A DNA stretch of 64,000 nt from Sesamum alatum (Eukaryota > Streptophyta > Magnoliopsida > Lamiales > Pedaliaceae), in NCBI GenBank assembly GCA_034509735.1, contig JACGWO010000002.1, forward strand, positions 26,087,636 through 26,151,635, written 5' to 3'. Each line of letters starts with the position of its first letter. Position 1 is the stretch's first letter. Below are positions 57,776-64,000 of the stretch, one piece after another. The notes under the pieces are model-generated. The model had not been told where the DNA came from. It saw nothing but the letters and a program-made list of their open reading frames with translations, and searched no databases. A program made the position numbers and the translations under genes.

Positions 57776-58090
57776 AGAATCTGCCTCCTCGAGGAAGTGG
57801 ACGAGGTCGTAGCTGGGGCCGCGGTCGTGGACCGTCAATTCCACCACCGGCGAGTGTCCTGGGAAGCAGCATTCCGAACACCACCCCCCCCCCACCATTG
57901 GTTGAGCCCTCAGCTGTCGAACCAGCGACACATTCGGACGTAGACCCATCTACTCCAATACCGGTCGCATAGGACGTCGGACCGTCTCCTACTGCACCGA
58001 CGACCACCCCCAACACCACCACCTGCACCACCAATGCCCCCACCATCAGCGCGCCAGTAGATCACCCTCGTGGACACAGGACAAAAGGTA
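57776..58090 (+). pseudogene. TNP1-like second CACTA ORF, N-terminal fragment
   Basis: Reading from about 57783 gives PPRGSGRGRSWGRGRGPSIP, then a Pro/Thr-rich stretch, a TAG near 57968, and more Pro/Thr-rich sequence to RGHRTKGID. An RGRGRG-rich start is typical of the second CACTA protein of plants, which binds subterminal repeats. The expected ATG is replaced by CTG. It is cut off near 58090. Confidence 0.5.
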
Positions 58091-58990
58091 TCGATTAGTG
58101 TGTTTCGATCTTTTTTGTTTTTCACTTGGTTTCTAAACCAAGATGAACACAAGGTAGGAGAAGGGAGAAGTTGGCTAGGCATATAGAGAGAGAGATGGCC
58201 GAAAATCCATTGAGAATTAGAAAGCCAAAAAATCGTTTAATGTGTATTGTGGTAAGAGATCGAATGATATGAGAGATACGGAAGGAAGACATAGTCTTCT
58301 AAGCCATAAGGCAACTACCACATATCTCTCCAACCTTCCCTAACCTTTCCACAACTACATACATTGTATGTGGACAATCCTACATACATTGTATGTAGAT
58401 GATTTTTATCTCTCTCTCTACAAATAATTCAACAATTGACTTAGTGAAAGTGAAACTTGGGTTAGGCTTGTGCATTTGGACTGGGGTCATTTAATTTATC
58501 CAACAAATTAATTAGAGCACAATTACTAAACTTGTTGGGATCATCATTTTATCTAATTAGATAAAATATCCAACAAAAAGGTCCAAGTGAATATTTAATC
58601 AAATTAAATATTCACAAGTCCAAATGCACGTAATTAATTAATTGATCCAATCTACTTAATTAATTAATCCCAAAATAATAATTAATCCAATTAATTATTT
58701 CTGGCCCATCTCTACTCGTTAATGAATCCAATTCATTAATTAGACAAGCCCATCTTCTAATTAATTAGTGATTCTATCCAATTAATTAGCTCAAGTCTCT
58801 TTTAAATTAATTTCATTCCAAATGAATAAGATGTTACACACTAAAACACTCAGAACACAACCATACTTCCACTGACCCTAATGTTCGTTTACTGAATGAG
58901 TTATACACCGTATAAGCTCGTCAAAATGAATATTCCAATTACGTAAAATCTCAAACCTAGTTTGAATTTCAAGACGGATCATGTGGCTTG
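58091..58990 (-). repeat. Degenerate reverse LTR fragment
   Basis: It contains the kind of sequence found downstream of the promoter in the other LTRs (TCACTTGGTTTCTAAACCAAG, GATGAACACAAGGTAGG), then alternating ATTAAT-rich sequence with AGCCCATC as in the LTR U3. Boundaries are unclear and there is no coding. Confidence 0.4.
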
Positions 58991-59135
58991 ATCCGATCCA
59001 ATGTCCAACATCGCTTCTCCATGTGTTCTTTTAGATCAATGATCCAACTGACCGATCAGACCCAGAAACCTGTACCTTTTAGGTATCTGAGGTACTCTGG
59101 TTGTTCCTAGTAGGACTAGAATATAGTCAGTGGGA
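58991..59135 (-). pseudogene. Copia pol fragment (integrase-RT linker)
   Basis: It matches 47530-47665 in the same orientation: CAACATCGCTTCTCC, CCAACTGACCGATCAG, GGTACTCTGG, ACTAGAATATAGTCAGTGGGA. About 140 bp survive, so it is debris of another minus-strand copia element. Confidence 0.65.
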
Positions 59136-59189
59136 AATAATTTAATTACAATGGAACTTGTACCTTTTAGGTATCTGAGGTACTCTGGT
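59071..59189. repeat. Local direct duplication before element 2
   Basis: TGTACCTTTTAGGTATCTGA and the following GGTACTCTGGTTGTT occur at about 59071 and again at 59159, about 88 bp apart. The second copy ends at the 5' LTR of element 2, so the target site (CTGGT, 59185-59189) lies within it. Confidence 0.75.
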
Positions 59190-61178
59190 TGTTAGAATAG
59201 GTGACCATGTAAGCCAATTTTGGCGGGTATATGTAACCTATGTCTAGACAATTATAAGTGTTTTGATAAATCATTAATGAATAAAGAAGTGAATTTTCAT
59301 TTGGCATTACTTTGTTTGTGTTCACTTGCACCCATTTTTCTATATCTGTTCACTACGCAAACAAAGCCCACGGACTGAGAATCAATTTCAGGGACTGGGA
59401 CTACGCTTGGAGGTAGGTCCATGAAATCAGTCTTCCCGAATCAGTCCGGAAATCTCCAAGTCAAGGAATCCCGAAAATGGGTACCGGGATTCCATTTGAG
59501 ACTTGCACTAAGCATCTGCTGTCGTGTTTCATCGACGGGTGACGAGGATCGTCTAAGCAGTGTTAGTGGGTTAGCCTGCTAGGACGCAGCTGACTGAGGT
59601 GACTCGTGGGAACCGTCTTACGGAGGACCTTGAGTATGGTCTGCAAGGTATGACGAGTATTCCCGGTTCCAACGGTACAGGTCAAGTCCTTTGACTTGAG
59701 GAATTACTGAGTTTACCTGTACATCAGAACTGTATCTTAGATATGGTGAGAGATTGCCAGAATTCTCTTTGGTAGTCATAAGCCATGTCTAGTGCAGTCC
59801 TGGTGTGCAAAGTGACAGTAGTTTCCAAGAAAGGATCTGTCTCCTGTCAATAGGTTTTGACAGTTGAGTCTCATGTATGCTCTAGGTCTTGTCCCTAAAA
59901 CTGTGGCCACAGTGACTGAACAGAAGGGAAGGTTTCCCTTGCGGCGTTTAGTGAGGACAGACCGACACTTAGGTCCAAGATGGGTGCCTGCGTTATCCGT
60001 GCCCTAGACACTAAGTGATGAGACCGAAGACAGAAGGACAAGCGTACTGTTAGAGCCTAAATGTTCATCCCTGAATATTTCACCTAGTCTCTAGTGCCAT
60101 GGACCGTTGCTAGATGGCCACCCATGGTAACGGACGGATTCTAGGAATCCGACCAAGTCTAGCTGAATGGTGAACCTAAAGAGTCACACACTATCCACAC
60201 ACAATTAAATATTTAATTTGGAATTAAATATTGGAGTGAAGGAATGATTAAATTAGATTTAATCGGAACCTTTATTTTTCTTGGAGAAATAATTCTTTCT
60301 ATTTGATAGAAGGAATTAAATTGATAAATTGGATTTATCAAAGGAATTTATTTAATGGGCTTAAATAATATTTATATTTATTTTAGCCTCTTGGAAATAT
60401 TTAAATAGGTTTTAAATATTCCATTAAATTAAATTAAATCAACGGTTGAGATCAATGGGAGAGATGGATGGCTAGGATCGTTTTGACTAGGTCAAAACAC
60501 TAGTTTGACTAGGACTTTGACTAGGTCAAAATCCTAATCAAATTAGAGTTCTTAAAAGAGGAGTTTAAAGAGGATTAAACTCCTCTTCTATATAAACCCC
60601 TAGCATCCTACAATTTACATGATGATGAATCTCCAACACACACACTACAACACACACACACGGATCTCTCTCTCCCATCTCTCTCGTCCGCCCTCTCTCT
60701 CTCTCAAGAAAATAGTTTTCTTGATTCTTTTGTTCTTGGAACATTAGAATCTTGATGAATCAATACCATTAATTGATAATGTGTTATTGATTCATCCACT
60801 CCAAAATTATACACTTGTTCGTTGCTAGCACGACGTGCAAGATACGTGGGTGGATCGTGTGTCACGAATTAGAGGGTCTCAAAGACGGGATCTTGGTGCA
60901 AAACGGGGAACAACGCGTGTAGCCGTTGAAGACGAAAACGACAACGGGTAGGTCTCGTTTTAAATTTTCGTCCCTCTTTAATTCCCAACCCTATGGCCTC
61001 CATGATTTGCTTTATGTTATATGTTCATGAGATACACCGAATGCCCGGGAAAATTTCAAAGGCACACCCTTTGAAACGTGTTTTTAATTTAAAAGCATGT
61101 TTAAATTCCGTTTTAATTTTTAATTATACCGCGCTTCCGCATTCGCGCTTTTCCCGGGACGATCCACATAATCTTTCA
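59190..61178 (+). repeat. 5' LTR of copia element 2
   Basis: The 1989-bp LTR runs from TGTTAGAATAGGTGACC to TAATCTTTCA. The core is at about 60055-60190, W-box-like TTTGACTAGG motifs at 60480-60545, TATA TCTATATAAAC at 60587-60597 and the U5 hairpin TTTCAAAGG-CACAC-CCTTTGAAA at 61054-61076. Confidence 0.92.
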
Positions 61179-61179
61179 G

Positions 61180-61197
61180 TGGTATCAGAGCCCGGTT
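61180..61197 (+). other. Primer binding site, tRNA-iMet, element 2
   Basis: TGGTATCAGAGCCCGG starts one base after the LTR. Confidence 0.92.
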
Positions 61198-61390
61198 CGG
61201 TGTATATGCTAGGGTTTATGTGCGTTTTAAGCATGAAACGTGAAATAGCATGTTGTAATTAAATCTTGAATTTCTTGATTCTTGAAGCATGTTATTTTAT
61301 TGCTTTTAATTCGTGTGAATTGCTGAATATTGGTATTTTCTGTTTTTCTGGGAATCGGGATGGGAATTAATCTGAAAAACGAGAAAACGT

Positions 61391-62030
61391 CACAGCCGGC
61401 CAGCCGGGAAGGCTGGCCGCGCGCAGCCGAGCGCTGCCGGCAGGGCAGACGCGCGCAGGCATGGGAAGCCTGCGCGCGCGCGCGCTGCCGGCCGCGCAGG
61501 GGCAGCGCGCAGCCGGTTGGCTGCGCGCGGGCGTGCGCGCATGGAAACGCCTCCAGGCGCGCGCGCGGGCAGACAGAGGTGTCTGCGCGCGCGCGCCCGG
61601 CAGGCGCGCCCATGCGCGCGCGCGCGCAAGGCTGGCGGGCGGAGGAGCCCGCGCGCGGACGGGCACCAGGCGCGCCGCCAGGCGCGCGCGCACGCAGACG
61701 GAGGCGTCTGCGCGCGCGCGCCCCGCAGGCACGCCCAGTGCGCGTCTGCGCGCGCGCTCTGCGCGCGACGCAGGGATGCGGCCGGTGGCCAGCAGGCCAG
61801 CGCGCGCGCACAGGCAAAGGAGCCTGCGCGCGCGTCGGCCTGCCGGAACACCAGGCCGCGCAGCGCGCTGCCGGCCAGGCGCGCGCGCACGCAGGCAAGG
61901 GTCCTGCGCGCGCGCGCGCCCGGCCAGGCAGTGCCTGCGCGCGCAGGGGCGGCAGGCTGGGCCTGCTGCCCTGCGCGCACGGCCTGCCGGCTGCTGCCGG
62001 TGGCGGCGGCCGGCGGCTGCTGCAGCTAGG
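61391..62030 (+). repeat. G/C-only hairpin array in the leader of element 2
   Basis: This is the longest array (about 640 bp). Hairpins are at 61451-61477 (loop ATGGGAA), 61556-61597 (loop AGAGGT), 61635-61652 (GCGGGC/GCCCGC, loop GGAGGA), 61681-61722 (19-nt left arm, loop GGAGGC), 61801-61834 (loop AAAGGA) and 61879-61920 (loop CAAGGGT). Frames of up to 256 codons on both strands are artefacts of the lack of A/T. Confidence 0.88.
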
Positions 62031-62764
62031 GTTTTTTGAAACCCTAGCATTATTTTTTTTTTTATTTATTATTTACTTTTCAGTTTTAATTTTGAATTAA
62101 TTCTGAAAATTCGTTTTTTTGGGTTCAATTTTGCCTAAATTCCTAAAGACATTATTTTAGGAGTAAAATAAATTGGATTTAGAATCCCGGGGTTATTTTA
62201 CTTAAAATAATGAGGAAAGGTTTTCCTAAAACGAGAAAAATATTATTACCAATATTTGTGTTTTATTTTTCACACGTTGCGCACATGTTCATTTATTTTC
62301 ATCTTGGATTGATGTGATTGGAAATCATGTGTTGTTGGAATATTATGATTATGTGATTGGATCATGTAATTATGTGTGTTGGATGGAAATGGATGATCAC
62401 GAGCCCTAGACCGAATGTATGGTTTAATTTACTGTTGGGCCTGTGTGCCTCTTTAACTGCTTTCTCCTTCTCTTTCTAGTGCCTTGGAATAATAAGGCTT
62501 TCTACCTCCCTCCTTATGTACTCCCCCGGGGTTTCGCTGGGGTTTCTAATTTTTTTATATGTAATGAGAGTAGACTAGGAGTGAGGTTTCCATTTTTGTA
62601 ATTGGTGGAGAAGAAGGAAGGACCACATGGAGAGCACAGACCGGAGGTCCCTTGGCGTTTTCCATGAAGTGAAGAAAGAGAAAAAGAGACCAAGGCCCAT
62701 CAGAATGATGATTGGGTTACTATTATTGTAATAGTATAGGACCAACCCTAGATTGACCATAGAT

Positions 62765-62782
62765 CCACTGCGGGCTCAGTGG
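62765..62782 (+). other. Leader hairpin CCACTG-CGGGCT-CAGTGG, element 2
   Basis: It is the same perfect hairpin as at 10840 and 31973, in the same position relative to gag. Confidence 0.6.
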
Positions 62783-63077
62783 ATCGCATAGGATTCGGGC
62801 TTGTGATCATCCAACAGGGGCGTGCTAGGCTTTAATTTTGCATGTGGTTATTGTGATGGATGAATGGGTTTTATTTATCATGTATAACTGCTATGGATGA
62901 ATTTCATTTATGCATTTTTGGATAAATGTATGGATATAGTATGAGATCTCGGTCATTATTACTCTCACATTGGTTGGACCAATGTTAAAATATTAGACCC
63001 TAGATAAAGTGGACATGAACTCTAGGAGTTCGTCCATGCCTTCCAATCCGTGGCATAGTGAGGAAGCTGTTTTAGGT

Positions 63078-63191
63078 CAATAGCGTGGTCTCACGAGTCG
63101 TGGCACGTTATTGTACTTAAAAGAAGCTGCACTATGTCATGAACGAAAAATGGGCTGCTGCTACCTGTCTCACGAGTCGTGGGGGTACTAG
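63078..63191 (+). other. Twin leader hairpins carrying CACGAGTCGTG (element 2)
   Basis: Hairpin I (63078-63113) pairs CAATAGCGTG with CACGTTATTG, ten pairs with one G-T wobble. Hairpin II (63158-63191) pairs CTGCTACC with GGTACTAG (one wobble, one mismatch). Both present CTCACGAGTCGTG at the top. Confidence 0.75.
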
Positions 63192-63558
63192 TGGGTCCAT
63201 GGCTCGGTCGATTGGGTCGGGTCTAACGCCTAATTAGCATGATTCGCTTGGAGTCCTCGGGATCATGCAAAAGGGTGAGGCAATAATCTTGGGAATCTCG
63301 TGGAACGAGAATGGTATGGAATACCTCCCACAGGATCTTTTCCATGCGAATCGTAAAAGCGGGGTATGGGAAAAATCGCTGTGGATCCCAAGCCCACTAG
63401 GAAAGGATTTCCCGAAAACTACGTTTGAGAGTACCGTGTTTTCGTATAAATAGTGGGAGGATTAAATGACTAAAGACCAAGCATTTAATTATTTTTATCA
63501 AACCACCGTCTTTACTTTCTGCTGATCGCGCGTTGTTTTTCAACATGTAGATTTTAAA

Positions 63559-64000
63559 ATGTCTAAGAACCCACTTTCAACCATTCTTGAGACAAACAAA
63601 TTTAATGGAACCAACTACAACGACTGGTTGCGCAATCTCAGGATAGTCCTGGATTATGAGAACCAAGGCTACGTCATGGACGAGCCTCTCCCTAGGACCT
63701 TACCGGAAGGATCCACGCCAGAGGAACGTGAGACGTTCGAGACTTGGCATAAGGATAACCGGAAGGTTCGTAGCATCATACTTGCTTCGATGACCAATGA
63801 GATTCAAAAGCAATATGAAAGGCTAGACGATGTCCCTTCCATAATGGCTCGCCTTAAGGATTGCTATGCAGTCCCGGACCGGCATACTAGGTATGTCGCG
63901 ACCAAGGCGTTCTTTGGAACTAAAATGACAGAAGGATCCTCTGTACAAGAACATGGGGTTAAAATGCTTACCCTAGTGGAAAAGCTCGAGGACCTAAAGG
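63559..64000 (+). CDS. copia gag, element 2, partial (runs off the window)
   Basis: ATG 63559 starts MSKNPLSTILETNKFNGTNY, followed by NDWLRNLRIVLDYENQGYV and, near the end, KMTEGSSVQEHGVKML and VEKLEDLK. All 147 codons to the edge are open, with no frameshift relative to element 1. The start is supported by the same context (AAAATGTCTAAGAACCCAC) in element 3. Gag forms the particle that holds element RNA. The zinc knuckle lies outside the window. Confidence 0.92.
   Translation, partial: MSKNPLSTILETNKFNGTNYNDWLRNLRIVLDYENQGYVMDEPLPRTLPEGSTPEERETFETWHKDNRKVRSIILASMTNEIQKQYERLDDVPSIMARLKDCYAVPDRHTRYVATKAFFGTKMTEGSSVQEHGVKMLTLVEKLEDLK

Larger units (their letters stand above)
59190..64000 (+). 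mobile_element. Ty1/copia element 2 (LTR A2), cut by the window edge
   Basis: It has a 5' LTR, PBS, leader with all conserved structures and an open gag reaching the window end. It is the least damaged copy here: the gag start and frame are intact as far as seen. The right half lies outside. Confidence 0.92.

Noticed and set aside
61227..62100. Open frames of 144-256 codons on both strands in the G/C islands (also 9527-10143, 30613-31355, 51257-51553)
   Set aside because: They occur in nearly all six frames, consist of Arg/Ala/Gly/Pro repeats, and exist because stop codons need A and T. The hairpin pattern explains the sequence better.
1..64000. tRNA, rRNA or other host RNA genes
   Set aside because: I looked for tRNA-like cloverleaf and A/B-box patterns by eye and found none. 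A tRNAscan run would be decisive.

Overview
The window is plant nuclear DNA made almost wholly of nested transposable elements; no host gene can be recognised with confidence. The organism is a flowering plant, judged from Ty1/copia elements primed by initiator tRNA-Met, a Tat-lineage Ty3/gypsy element with an extra ORF, and a CACTA (En/Spm) transposon with TNP2 and a TNP1-like ORF. The species cannot be told from the sequence. Names such as A1, A2, B, C, D, E and G are mine, used only to tell the related ~2 kb LTRs apart. All start TGTTAGAATAGG or similar and end TTCA.

Layout. 1-805 is a fragment of a reverse LTR (D). About 806-22277 is a minus-strand Tat gypsy element: a plus-strand extra ORF (1202-5275, split by solo LTR E at 2214-4237), a 43-bp minisatellite (6184-6365), a broken integrase (6479-7461), then, after an inserted copia element, RNaseH/RT (19040-20960), a gag remnant, the PBS (21451-21470) and the 5' LTR (21472-22277). 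The inserted copia element 3 (7467-19034, duplicated target TTTTC) holds a second copia fragment (12656-14757), and its 3' LTR is split by a solo B LTR (14833-17054, GTAGC). 22278-27828 is another D LTR, split by solo LTR G (22519-26878, TTACC), itself split by a solo B LTR (23012-25236, AGAAG). A reverse C LTR (28255-40444) is split by copia element 1 (28540-38784, AGAAC), which has both LTRs and every protein domain but many lesions. 41433-55310 is a CACTA transposon whose TNP2 gene is split by a minus-strand copia B element and a rearranged second B LTR (43747-54250, CAAAC). 55735-58090 looks like the start of a second CACTA copy. 58091-59189 is LTR and copia debris. Copia element 2 (59190 onward) runs off the right edge with gag still open.

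Coding content. Every polyprotein here is broken except possibly the partial gag of element 2. Domains follow the usual copia order gag, protease, integrase, RT, RNaseH. The pol stop codon is formed by the first six bases of the 3' LTR.

The most interesting signals are non-coding. The copia leader between PBS and gag is about 2.2 kb. It carries (i) a G/C-only tandem array of hairpins just after the PBS, (ii) a short hairpin with a CGGGCT loop, and (iii) two hairpins about 370-450 nt before gag that present CTCACGAGTCGTG on stems whose sequences differ between elements but still pair. A further covarying hairpin lies in U5 of all LTR types. Together these look like a structured retrotransposon RNA leader, with possible roles in packaging, dimerisation or translation (inference).
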